From Cytophagales bacterium (GTDB lineage Bacteria > Bacteroidota > Bacteroidia > Cytophagales > Cyclobacteriaceae): 19,465 nucleotides of DNA. The notes under the pieces were generated by a model. The model made no database searches. It saw only the letters and a list, made by a program, of their open reading frames with translations, and was not told where the DNA came from. The DNA is taken from contig DAHVFH010000057.1 in NCBI GenBank assembly GCA_027317105.1, positions 1-19,465 on the forward strand, read 5' to 3'. Position numbers and translations under genes: made by a program. Every line of letters starts with the position of its first letter. Position 1 is the stretch's first letter. Below are positions 7,910 to 14,638 of this stretch, one piece after another.

Positions 7910-8058
7910 ATTATCTAATTGCGTGCCATATAAAATTTCGTTTTTCTCATTGTCATTATGTCATTATTTTGGCCTCATGTCCAAAACGATGATCAAAATT
8001 ATGAAATCTAAAAGTATCAAGCAAATTCTAATTACTCCGATCATTGTTGATATTTAGC

Positions 8059-8090
8059 TTGGTGGATTTAGAATTAATTCCGACCTTTGC
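8059..8090 (+). promoter_or_regulatory. Candidate promoter of capH-capP
   Basis: TTG at 8059-8061, 21 bases, then GACCTTTG at 8083-8090 approximates the Bacteroidota consensus TTTG-N19-22-TAnnTTTG. The palindrome GAATTAATTC lies in the spacer, where a bound repressor would block polymerase. It would place the transcript start near 8096, which favours ATG 8111 over TTG 8087 as the capH start. Confidence 0.4.
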
Positions 8091-8110
8091 AGTCAAATAA
8101 GAATCCATCA

Positions 8111-8470
8111 ATGACTAAATCAATTGGAAGTGCATTGAAAGAGGCCAGGGGGCTGATTTCAATGACTCTCCGGCAAGTTGAAGTAGCCACTGGAATTTCA
8201 AATGCATACTTGAGCCAGCTGGAGAATGATAAGATCAAGAAGCCTTCCGCTAATGTTCTCTACAAACTCTCATCTATTTATAAGATAGACTTAAATTCAT
8301 TGTTGAGAGCTTCAGGTATAATCAAAAAATCTGATCTTGGAGATAATGAAGCTACTAGTGACTTTTCAAACAATGTAGCATTTTACTCAAGCGATCTTTC
8401 GGAAGATGATCAGAGACAGATTTTAGAGTACATCAAGTACTTAAAGTTCAAGAGCAATAATGCTGGATGA
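8111..8470 (+). CDS. capH: XRE-family HTH repressor, CapH-like regulator of CBASS
   Basis: The protein has 119 residues from ATG 8111. A Cro/CI-type helix-turn-helix spans about residues 5-65: IGSALKEARGLISMTLRQVE, then the recognition region TGISNAYLSQLEND and PSANVLYKLSSIYKIDLNSLL. The C-terminal 50 residues are acidic and helical (SSDLSEDDQRQILEYIKYLKF) and fit a dimerisation or peptidase-target segment. The stop overlaps the start of the ImmA/IrrE peptidase gene by 11 bases. An XRE repressor plus ImmA-type peptidase placed divergently upstream of a CD-NTase operon is the arrangement of CapH-CapP, in which CapP cleaves CapH upon DNA damage and derepresses CBASS. The HTH is certain; the CapH role is inferred from context, and the pair could instead serve another element. 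Confidence 0.75.
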   Translation: MTKSIGSALKEARGLISMTLRQVEVATGISNAYLSQLENDKIKKPSANVLYKLSSIYKIDLNSLLRASGIIKKSDLGDNEATSDFSNNVAFYSSDLSEDDQRQILEYIKYLKFKSNNAG

Positions 8471-9344
8471 TTTCACTAAAGGTGAAATTGCCAAAGTATC
8501 TCATGACTTGCTCAAGATAAGTAAGGGATATGATGTGTTTCCAACTCCAGTTGACAAAATTCTTGATTGCTCAAATCTTATTGTAAATAAAACGATAAAC
8601 TTATCTACAGTTGAGCCGACATTTTACAACAGGCTCTCGATATCGTTTACTCAAGCGTTTGATAAATTTAGGGCACTATTAGATAGAAGAGAGAAAACCA
8701 TATACCTAGATTTAAGTCAAACGCGTCAACGTCAAAATTTTGTAAAGCTACACGAGATCGGTCACGAAGTCTTGCCCTGGCAGAAGGAGACCTATGAGTT
8801 TTTAGATTCAGACGATACACTTGATCCTTATCAGAAAGAACAATTCGAAGCTGAAGCCAATTTTTTTGCCTCACTCACTTTATTTCAACATAATCGATTC
8901 GAAAAGGAAATGAAACCACTTCCGCTTTCGATGGACAGTGCGCACTATTTAGCAAAAAGATTTGGGTCCTCTGTTCATGCTGCATTAAGAAGGTACGTGG
9001 AACATTCTGACTGTCGTTGTGCCCTCTTAATTTTGCAGGATATATCAGGTCAGGGTTTATTCCCGCAATGCACCGTTCGTGACTATTTTACTTCCCCTCT
9101 TTTTGAAAAGGATTTTGGCAAGATCGAATGGAATACCACGCTCGGCTTTACATGGAGTTTTGTAAAGGACTACTATTACAAAAAGAAATATAAAAAAGAC
9201 GGTCAGATCTCACTCAAAACCTCTAACGGATCAGTAGACTTCCAATACCATTTTTTCGACAATTCATATAACGCTTTTGTCTTATTCTTTCCGATGAATG
9301 AGAAGACAAAATCAAAAATCAAATTCGTTGTTTCGGGAAAATGA
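8460..9344 (+). CDS. capP: ImmA/IrrE-family zinc metallopeptidase, CapP-like
   Basis: The protein has 294 residues. The zinc-peptidase motif HEIGH is at 98-102, preceded by the strand IYLDLS and helix QRQNFVKL. The downstream FEAEANFFAS segment (about 129-138) supplies the third ligand, as in M78 peptidases of the ImmA/IrrE type. The C-terminal 140 residues (from HNRFEKE on) form a separate domain with several aromatic strands, possibly a sensor region, since IrrE/CapP-type enzymes respond to damage-derived signals. The ATG lies inside the last codons of capH, so the two are co-translated. Expected action is site-specific cleavage of the neighbouring repressor. The substrate is inferred from gene pairing. 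Confidence 0.8.
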   Translation: MLDDFTKGEIAKVSHDLLKISKGYDVFPTPVDKILDCSNLIVNKTINLSTVEPTFYNRLSISFTQAFDKFRALLDRREKTIYLDLSQTRQRQNFVKLHEIGHEVLPWQKETYEFLDSDDTLDPYQKEQFEAEANFFASLTLFQHNRFEKEMKPLPLSMDSAHYLAKRFGSSVHAALRRYVEHSDCRCALLILQDISGQGLFPQCTVRDYFTSPLFEKDFGKIEWNTTLGFTWSFVKDYYYKKKYKKDGQISLKTSNGSVDFQYHFFDNSYNAFVLFFPMNEKTKSKIKFVVSGK

Positions 9345-9392
9345 TTTTTAATACTAAGTGCTTATGAATTCGGAAAATAGTCGACTTGAAAT

Positions 9393-9485
9393 TCATCTAT
9401 TTCTTAGGAGCTCGTAAGCTTTATTAAACAACCACATACCTGCGAGCCACGCGATTATGAAGAGTAGTATTTCGTACCAAGTCAT
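9393..9485 (-). CDS. Possible 30-residue single-span membrane peptide
   Basis: An ATG at 9485 opens a 30-codon frame ending in TGA at 9393-9395. The product starts MTWYEILLFIIAWLAG, continues with another hydrophobic stretch to about residue 20, and ends in a basic tail with Arg-Asn-Arg. This is the layout of tiny membrane proteins and type I toxins. An A-rich, purine stretch (AATAAAAGA) precedes the ATG. It lies alone in a gene-poor stretch on the strand opposite capP. Such short frames occur by chance, but a start codon, a coherent span and a basic end together make it worth listing. Confidence 0.35.
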   Translation of the reverse strand: MTWYEILLFIIAWLAGMWLFNKAYELLRNR

Positions 9486-9626
9486 TCTTTTATTTCAATA
9501 ACCTTAAGCGTTCAATTTCGAAAACAAGTAGGTCTGTTGAAACTCATCCTTGGTCAATTGCTGTGTCGGTTCAATTGCTGAAGTCATATGGTAGAGTTTG
9601 ACACAAAACTACCTTCACCTTATGCC

Positions 9627-9827
9627 TCAGAAAATATGTAGTTCACCGTTCGGATACCTTGTGATACTAGTTTCATCTAAGGCATGCATGATTTTTTTGT
9701 CATTGAATAGGATTTTAAGACCCTTCTTATCATTCATACCAAGTTGCGTAGTTAAATGATTAAACTCATGATTCTTATTACCGGTCTTACTAAACATCTC
9801 TTGAAGTGTTGGCAAATGATTTTCCAC
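9627..9827 (-). CDS. Small hypothetical protein, doubtful
   Basis: A 66-codon frame starts with GTG at 9827. An AAAGGTGA sequence 11 bases upstream could serve as ribosome site. The product is hydrophilic (TLQEMFSKTGNKNHEF, GMNDKKGLKILFNDKK), with no signal, membrane span or motif I recognise. It could be a free-standing small gene or a decayed fragment. Confidence 0.3.
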   Translation of the reverse strand: MENHLPTLQEMFSKTGNKNHEFNHLTTQLGMNDKKGLKILFNDKKIMHALDETSITRYPNGELHIF

Positions 9828-9862
9828 ACCGGTATTTTATTCACCTTTATTTACTCAACAGT

Positions 9863-9934
9863 TGTGCATTCCTTGTTGCCATTTTCTGTGCACTCCTAAT
9901 TGCCAATAATTGTGCACTGTTGCTTGCCGACTAC
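9863..9934. repeat. Three tandem imperfect 24-bp repeats
   Basis: TGTGCA recurs at 9863, 9887 and 9911, exactly 24 bases apart. Each copy also has TTGCC at offset 14-18. Copies 1 and 2 share TGTGCAyTCCT and the TTGCCA block; copy 3 is more diverged. No gene overlaps. The 24-base period equals eight codons, so the array could be the relic of a coding repeat. On the minus strand the copies read as Cys-Thr-containing octapeptides, but stops interrupt them. Alternatively they may be protein-binding iterons. Confidence 0.7.
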
Positions 9935-10288
9935 AGTACGGAACATCCTTTAAGATTTTTGAAAAAGATTTAGAAGAGAAATGATAGTTTTCATATTTAA
10001 TTTGTTAGTGTTATGTAAATTTAATCAATCCGCAAACTGTCGAGTTAAGGTTCGCTGCGCTTTCGATGTCGGTAGTTGGGTCGATTGAAAGGTCAGCGAA
10101 CGGCTTGCCAATAATCTTCGCCCGAAGATCATATCGCGTGATTGAGATCCCAAGTCGAAGATATTCCTCTATTTCATGGATTGCTATGGCCCAAAACCAA
10201 CGAGTCATCCATCTAGGTCAGTCAATAGAAAGTCTCAAAGCGCAATCCAGGCCAAAACCCTCCTAATCAGGTCAAATTGGGCATAGTT
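9935..10288. other. Gene-poor stretch upstream of the DUF6932 operon
   Basis: About 350 bases without a gene I can support. Both strands carry overlapping open frames of 65-66 codons (10011-10208 minus, 10066-10266 plus), neither with a recognisable domain. They may be remnants of a displaced gene. No RNA gene or terminator was seen. Confidence 0.4.
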
Positions 10289-10316
10289 ATTAACACAACA
10301 TTTTTGTTGTGTTAAT
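10289..10316. promoter_or_regulatory. Dyad operator candidate
   Basis: Perfect 12-bp arms ATTAACACAACA (10289-10300) and TGTTGTGTTAAT (10305-10316) flank a 4-T loop. The right arm contains the TTG box of the promoter below. The low GC content and lack of a trailing T-run argue against a terminator. The most likely binder is the XRE protein encoded two genes downstream, acting as an autorepressor, as is usual for antitoxin-like XRE partners. Confidence 0.65.
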
Positions 10317-10336
10317 TGAAACTTTTTGTATATTTG
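10307..10336 (+). promoter_or_regulatory. Promoter of the DUF6932-multiubiquitin operon
   Basis: TTG at 10307-10309, 19 bases, then TATATTTG at 10329-10336 is an exact match to the Bacteroidota housekeeping pattern TTG-N19-TAnnTTTG. It overlaps the 12-bp dyad. Confidence 0.6.
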
Positions 10337-10362
10337 AGCCGTTAAACAACTAAAAAAGGACA

Positions 10363-10461
10363 ATGGCTATGGTACAACACAACAAAATATTTTGGAATGG
10401 CTTTAAATTATCAGGAAAACGGGACTTTGGTTCCAGGAGTACACGCGGTAAGTTGGGATGA
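10363..10461 (+). other. Possible leader ORF overlapping the DUF6932 start
   Basis: The only good ribosome site in the leader, AAAAAAGGA at 10352-10360, serves ATG 10363 or ATG 10369. Both open a 30-32 residue frame ending TGA at 10459-10461, out of frame with the DUF6932 gene that starts at 10397. The leader peptide could couple translation. Alternatively the strong site may only recruit ribosomes that restart at 10397. Confidence 0.25.
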
Positions 10462-10834
10462 GTTCGTCAGTGAATTTGGATTTAATTCTCACCGATTGAG
10501 TCTAATCGAAGGCCTGAAGAAGGCTATAGACGATTTAAAAAGTGCCGGGTGCAAAAGGATTTATGTCGATGGCAGTTTTGTATCGAAGAAAGTAACTCCA
10601 AATGACTATGATGCCTGTTGGGAGCATGCTGGTATGGACATGGAGAAACTCTATAATGACTATCCTATTTTTTTTGATGTACGGCCGCCGCGCGCGAATC
10701 AAAAAAAGTACTACAAAGGTGAACTGTTTATTGCAGCAGCAGTAGCCAAGCTAAACCCAATAACGATGTACATTAATTTTTTTCAATCAGATAGAGAAGA
10801 TAAACCTAAGGGAGTTATTAGCATTTTACTATAA
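10397..10834 (+). CDS. DUF6932-type nucleotidyltransferase-fold protein, toxin-antitoxin-like partner
   Basis: The protein has 145 residues. The pattern PGVH..SWDEFVSEFG (13-28), then LIEGLKKAIDDLKSAGCKRIYVDGSFVSKK, then D70-Y-D72 and a C-terminal FFQSDREDKPKGVI matches the DUF6932 family as I know it. The GSF (59-61) followed about ten residues later by D-x-D is the signature of a minimal pol-beta nucleotidyltransferase fold. Whether it transfers nucleotides is not known to me. The family is commonly followed by an XRE regulator, as here (11 bases away), suggesting a toxin-antitoxin-like pair. The start codon has no proper ribosome site of its own: TTTTGGA abuts it, while a good one sits 37 bases upstream in another frame. 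The N-terminal sequence up to GTLVPGVH looks complete, so ATG 10397 is kept. Confidence 0.7.
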   Translation: MALNYQENGTLVPGVHAVSWDEFVSEFGFNSHRLSLIEGLKKAIDDLKSAGCKRIYVDGSFVSKKVTPNDYDACWEHAGMDMEKLYNDYPIFFDVRPPRANQKKYYKGELFIAAAVAKLNPITMYINFFQSDREDKPKGVISILL

Positions 10835-10845
10835 ATAAGAATTGT

Positions 10846-11352
10846 ATGATCAAGAATGATAAACAATACCAAGTCACTAAGTCCAGATTGAAGGATTTTG
10901 AAGAAGAGTTGGCGGCAATTGATCAGCAGCAACTTGATAAATATGTCAAGGAGTTGAAGTACAATACCTTGCTCGGTCAAATGGAGGATTTTCAAAAAGA
11001 GATAAAGGAATATGAGAGTCTAAAGGACGGCTCTACCACTTATATCTATATAGATTCACTGTCGTCAATACATGAAGCTCTCATTAAAGGAAGGATTGCG
11101 AAGAAATGGACCCAAGCTGAATTGGCAGGGACATTAGCTGTGGCGGAACAGCAGATACAACGCTACGAGATGAATAATTATTCAACTGCGAGCATTGATA
11201 GAGTAGCGCAAGTGGCAAATGCTCTCAATATCGAGTTTGAGAAAATCAAGGTTAGAGTAAACGAACCAACTTTCACGACGCCTGGTGGCATAGACGAAAA
11301 TACACTATCCCGTTTCAGGACGGAGAAATCATTATTTCAATTGGCTCAATGA
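10846..11352 (+). CDS. XRE-family regulator with N-terminal coiled coil
   Basis: The protein has 168 residues. Residues 5-60 are strongly helical and charged (KSRLKDFEEELAAIDQQQ, MEDFQKEIKEYESLKD), predicting a coiled coil. A Cro/CI helix-turn-helix lies at about 75-130: SIHEALIKGRIAKKWTQAELA, then VAEQQIQRYEMNNYSTAS and ANALNIEF. A short tail contains GGIDENTLSRFRTE. It sits between the DUF6932 gene (11-base gap) and the ParA-like ATPase gene, whose ATG overlaps its stop (ATGA). It probably binds the dyad at 10289-10316 and represses the operon. The pairing is known for DUF6932; autorepression is my inference. Confidence 0.75.
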   Translation: MIKNDKQYQVTKSRLKDFEEELAAIDQQQLDKYVKELKYNTLLGQMEDFQKEIKEYESLKDGSTTYIYIDSLSSIHEALIKGRIAKKWTQAELAGTLAVAEQQIQRYEMNNYSTASIDRVAQVANALNIEFEKIKVRVNEPTFTTPGGIDENTLSRFRTEKSLFQLAQ

Positions 11353-12977
11353 AAACAATCACATTTTACTCATATAAAGGAGGGGTTGGGAGATCTCTGG
11401 CACTAGCTAACATTGCCACGCGTCTAGCCGAGCTTGGAAAAAAAGTCTGCCTTCTTGACTTTGACCTAGAAGCACCAGGCCTCCATCATAAGTTTTCCAC
11501 GTTGTTAAACAAAGAGAAAATTGAAATTGATAAGGGCATTGTTGATTACGTTCACGAATTCTCTAACGAAGGAAGACTAAGTAACAAAATCTTAGACTAC
11601 GCATATACATTTTTCAACTATGGTTCTCTCTCTGCCACTCGCGCGCCGACTGTTTTGATACCAGCAGGCAACACGAGTTCTCCAACTTATTGGAAAAAAC
11701 TCTCATCTATTAATTGGAATGAGTTACTGTTCGAAAACGTTTCTGGCATGGGCTTCTTATTAAATCTTAAGGAGAAAATAAAAAACGAAATCGCTCCTGA
11801 GTTTTTATTGATCGATTCTAGGACTGGTGTTTCCGAAATGTCGGGTATAACACTTTCACTCCTCGCTGATGATGTAGTTGTCTTTGCAGCGAACAACAGG
11901 GAAAATATTGAAGGAACCAAAATGATCATCAAAAGTATTTCTGATCCGAAGAATAATATCTTTTCCCGTTCACCGAAGATAACCTATGTGCTCAGCAGGA
12001 TTCCCTTCACGAATGAGCCAGCAGATAGAACTAAAGAACAGAATTTGGTTGCAAAGATTGTGCGTGAAATGGACAACTTGATAGAGGAAGTAAATGTCAT
12101 TCATTCTGATAGAGAATTGGAAGAGGAAGAGCACATCAAAATTGGCAGTGAGAAAGAAGGAGCAGATCTGACTGTGTCAATGGACTACCTAAAGTTGTTT
12201 GATAAATTAACGAAAGGTGATTTTACGGAAGGTGAAATAAATCTCTTCAAAAGAATGAAGGATTCAGAAACACAGCATAAGCGCGCTATTTCTGAGACCA
12301 ACATTCAAAAAAGATTGGAGCACATAAACAAGGCAATCGAGTTAAATCCTGACAATAAAGATTTTTTCTTCTTCCGCGCCACTATATACGATCAATTCCA
12401 GGATAGAGAAAAAGTCCTTAAGGATTGCGATCGAGCCATATACTTGGACACGAATAACTTTAGAGCGTATGAGCTTAAGGGGAGAATTCTTTTGAAATAT
12501 GGCGACTACTTAAACGCGAAGCTTTGTTTTGAAAGGATACTTGATTTGAAACAGGATCATGCAGGCGCCAAGCTCAGCCTGGCTGAAATTTGTGTTGCTG
12601 AGAAACAATATGACAGTGCTTTAGGCTATTATAATGAAGTGATCAAATCCGACAAAGAAAACGCAACAGCCTACATAGGAAGGGCAAACGTGAAGATAAT
12701 TTCAAGAAACTATTTAGCAGCCATGGATGATGTGTATGAGGCTTTGACCTATAACACAGAGGATGCTTCATCTTATGCAGCGCTTGCGGAGATCAATCTA
12801 AGATTAGACAACAGAAATGAATTCTATTTGAATCTGGAACGCGCACTAAAGCTAGACGACAAATGGACGGAGGCTTTCATAAAGAGAAAAATAATTCAAG
12901 AGCTGGATACGCATGACAAACGCTTCTTGAAACTGCTTGATAAGTATGACCTGCATTTAGAGAACGGAATAAACTGA
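11349..12977 (+). CDS. ParA/MinD-like ATPase fused to TPR repeats
   Basis: The protein has 542 residues. Residues 1-290 form a SIMIBI-class P-loop domain with a deviant Walker A KGGVGRS at 10-16, Walker A' LLDFDLEAPG at 35-44 and Walker B FLLIDSRTG at 152-160. The KGGVGRS..LANIA form with an EAPG motif occurs in conflict-system ATPases rather than in plasmid partition ParA. Residues 315-510 hold about five to six TPR-like repeats (for example LEHINKAIELNPDNKDFFFFRA, then ALGYYNEVIKSDKENATAYIGRA), a protein-binding scaffold. It is translationally coupled to the XRE gene and followed after 25 bases by the multiubiquitin gene. It may act as an ATP-driven switch or adaptor for the system. It is not a partition protein by context, as no ParB or parS is nearby. 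Confidence 0.8.
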   Translation: MKTITFYSYKGGVGRSLALANIATRLAELGKKVCLLDFDLEAPGLHHKFSTLLNKEKIEIDKGIVDYVHEFSNEGRLSNKILDYAYTFFNYGSLSATRAPTVLIPAGNTSSPTYWKKLSSINWNELLFENVSGMGFLLNLKEKIKNEIAPEFLLIDSRTGVSEMSGITLSLLADDVVVFAANNRENIEGTKMIIKSISDPKNNIFSRSPKITYVLSRIPFTNEPADRTKEQNLVAKIVREMDNLIEEVNVIHSDRELEEEEHIKIGSEKEGADLTVSMDYLKLFDKLTKGDFTEGEINLFKRMKDSETQHKRAISETNIQKRLEHINKAIELNPDNKDFFFFRATIYDQFQDREKVLKDCDRAIYLDTNNFRAYELKGRILLKYGDYLNAKLCFERILDLKQDHAGAKLSLAEICVAEKQYDSALGYYNEVIKSDKENATAYIGRANVKIISRNYLAAMDDVYEALTYNTEDASSYAALAEINLRLDNRNEFYLNLERALKLDDKWTEAFIKRKIIQELDTHDKRFLKLLDKYDLHLENGIN

Positions 12978-13002
12978 TACAACATTTTTAAAAAACAATT
13001 TT

Positions 13003-13482
13003 ATGGCAGAGGAAAACAAACATGACGGGAGTAACACACTCACCTTTATAATTAACGGGAAGGAATACAAATGGCATCAGCAGTATATTAAAGGTGCGGA
13101 AATTCGAAAAGTTGGGGGTATACCTCAAGAAGATGAAATCTTTCTTAAGATTAAAGAGCCGTGGAAGGACGAACAAATCTTAGATGATACACAGGTTGAT
13201 CTCGCCAGACCAGGGATCGAGCATTTTTTTTCTAAAGAAAAACCTAAGGTCATCGTCATCATAGTCAACGGAAGAGAGAAGCAATGGAATGAAAAGGAAA
13301 TTTCCTTTGTACAGGTTGTCACCTTGGCTTTTGGAAGCTATGTAGAAAATCAGAACAGAGTTTTTACAGTCACCTATAAAGGTGGGCCAGATCAGAACCG
13401 CGAGGGAACAATGGTTAAGGGCGACACAGTATTTGTCAAAAATAAAATGGTATTCAATGTCACAGCAACTGATAAGTCATAG
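13003..13482 (+). CDS. Multiubiquitin protein: two tandem ubiquitin-like domains
   Basis: The protein has 159 residues and two tandem ubiquitin-like (Multi_ubiq family) units. Unit 1 spans about 11-77 (TFIINGKEYKWHQQYIKGAEIRKVGG, then DEIFLKI and the VDLARPGIEHFF end). Unit 2 spans about 82-156 (VIIVNGREKQWNEKEISF, FTVTYKGG, then GDTVFVKNKMVFNVTATDKS). The shared NG(K/R)E..W opening and (D/N)..F ends mark the repeat. There is no C-terminal Gly-Gly; the protein ends ATDKS, which as I recall is typical of this family. It is the presumed substrate or modifier for the adjacent E1-like enzyme, whose start lies inside this gene's last 26 bases. The biochemical fate of these proteins is unsettled as far as I know. 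Confidence 0.85.
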   Translation: MAEENKHDGSNTLTFIINGKEYKWHQQYIKGAEIRKVGGIPQEDEIFLKIKEPWKDEQILDDTQVDLARPGIEHFFSKEKPKVIVIIVNGREKQWNEKEISFVQVVTLAFGSYVENQNRVFTVTYKGGPDQNREGTMVKGDTVFVKNKMVFNVTATDKS

Positions 13483-14638
13483 CCCAGATCTAAAACGCCT
13501 GAGGGATGAGGGTTACGAAATAGAAATAAGAGGGGCTTACCTTTTAGTGCACCACATACCGTACGTAAATAATACTTTGCAAATAAAGTACGGTACGTTG
13601 GTGAGTGAGCTTACTTTAATAAACAATAATCTGACTTCGCGACCCAATTCACACGTGATTTATTTTATCGGAGATTTTCCTTGCAACAAGGATGGCAGCA
13701 TTATTGCTCCTATCCAGCACGCGAGTCAGATACAAACTCTCCATTCGAATATTGTCACAAATCACTCTTTTTCAAATAAGCCTCCAAATGGCTATGAGAA
13801 TTACTATGATAAAGTTACCAGATATGCAGATATCATTTCAGCGCCAGCGAAATCGATTGACAAGAATGTAACTGAAAAGACTTTTAAAGTAATCGCTGAT
13901 GAAGACTCCAGCAGCGTCTTCAATTATTTTGATACTAACTCCAGTCGAGCGAATATAAATATTATCAACGCTAAACTTAGCGGGCAAAAAATTGGCATCG
14001 TAGGACTTGGTGGAACAGGTGGTTACATTTTGGATTTGATAGCCAAGACACCTGTTAAGGAAATTCATTTGTTTGATGGAGATGATTTCCTTCAACACAA
14101 TGCCTTTCGTTCACCTGGAGCGCCGTCGAATGAGCAACTAGGCGCTAAAATGAAAAAAGTGAACTACTTCACTTCCATTTATTCAAAAATGCACAAAGGG
14201 TTGGTCCCGCACGAATATTTCATAAATCGGCACAACCTAAATGAGCTCGATCAAATGACTTATGTGTTTTTATGTGTAGACAAAAATAGCGTGCGGAAGA
14301 GCGTTATAGATCACTTGGTGGAAAAAGGTATACCCTTTATTGATGTTGGATTGGGGATAAATGTTGTGGATAATTTTCTGATCGGTACGTTACGGATGAC
14401 TATCGGAACACCATCAAAGAACGATCATTTATCCAAGAGAATATCTGCTGGCGATGACGATGATGCAAATGAGTACACAACTAATATTCAGATTGCTGAC
14501 CTGAACGCTCTCAATGCTACCCTTGCAGTTATCAAATGGAAAAAAATGTCGGGATTTTATCAGGATCTTGAGAACGAACATCACTGCACGTATTCTTTAA
14601 ATGTAGCCCAGTTATTGAATGAAGACATTGCAGCATAA
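13457..14638 (+). CDS. E1-like ThiF adenylyltransferase with DUF6791-type N-terminal domain
   Basis: The protein has 393 residues from ATG 13457; an upstream in-frame ATG at 13382 would lie deep in the multiubiquitin gene and adds no conserved sequence. The N-terminal 165 residues match what I know as DUF6791, including HVIYFIGDFPCNKDG with a lone Cys76. The ThiF/E1 domain follows: KIGIVGLGGTGG (about 178-189), FDGDDFLQHNAFRSPGA with the ATP-contacting Asp, Asn and Arg residues, and FLCVDKNSVRK with the conserved Asp275. It should adenylate a C-terminal carboxylate of a ubiquitin-like protein. Candidate thioester cysteines are Cys377 (HHCTY) and Cys76. No CxxC zinc pair is present. A cryptic E2-like role for the N-terminal domain is possible but unproven. 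Confidence 0.85.
   Translation: MSQQLISHSPDLKRLRDEGYEIEIRGAYLLVHHIPYVNNTLQIKYGTLVSELTLINNNLTSRPNSHVIYFIGDFPCNKDGSIIAPIQHASQIQTLHSNIVTNHSFSNKPPNGYENYYDKVTRYADIISAPAKSIDKNVTEKTFKVIADEDSSSVFNYFDTNSSRANINIINAKLSGQKIGIVGLGGTGGYILDLIAKTPVKEIHLFDGDDFLQHNAFRSPGAPSNEQLGAKMKKVNYFTSIYSKMHKGLVPHEYFINRHNLNELDQMTYVFLCVDKNSVRKSVIDHLVEKGIPFIDVGLGINVVDNFLIGTLRMTIGTPSKNDHLSKRISAGDDDDANEYTTNIQIADLNALNATLAVIKWKKMSGFYQDLENEHHCTYSLNVAQLLNEDIAA

Larger units (their letters stand above)
7683..8110. promoter_or_regulatory. Divergent intergenic region between the CBASS operon and capH
   Basis: No gene is visible in these 428 bases. From the left they hold a direct repeat of TGTCGGC (7700-7706 and 7712-7718) close to the HNH start, then a perfect hairpin terminator (7882-7909). 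Next are a tandem 8-mer TGTCATTA twice (7951-7966), an inverted repeat TTTTGG-N8-CCAAAA (7967-7986), and a 10-bp palindrome GAATTAATTC (8071-8080) inside the candidate capH promoter. The last three are reasonable operator candidates for the XRE repressor. I see no convincing promoter for the minus-strand CBASS operon; a weak TATTTTTTG-like box lies at 7822-7830 on the minus strand. Confidence 0.5.

Noticed and set aside
9638..9656. gtagttcaccgttcggata resembles the IS66 terminal repeat at 122-141
   Set aside because: It matches over most of the inner part but lacks the conserved outer GTAAGCG end, and no transposase gene is nearby. Probably chance, or at most a faint relic.
9863..9934. Repeat array as CRISPR
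   Set aside because: The copies are contiguous, imperfect and without spacers, and no cas genes are present.
10011..10266. Two overlapping opposite-strand open frames (10011-10208 minus, 10066-10266 plus)
   Set aside because: Each excludes the other, neither has a domain or clear ribosome site, and lengths of 65-66 codons are expected by chance.
11349..12977. Plasmid partition ParA
   Set aside because: TPR fusion, the EAPG motif and absence of ParB or replication genes argue for a conflict-system ATPase instead.
13382..13456. Upstream in-frame start for the E1-like gene
   Set aside because: It lies far inside the multiubiquitin gene and would add 25 residues without conserved character; ATG 13457 gives a normal short overlap.
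13457..14638. E1-like protein as Cap2 of a type II CBASS
   Set aside because: It is in a separate operon with multiubiquitin and DUF6527 genes, over 5 kb from the CD-NTase, and no E2-E1 fusion of the Cap2 kind or Cap3 is present.
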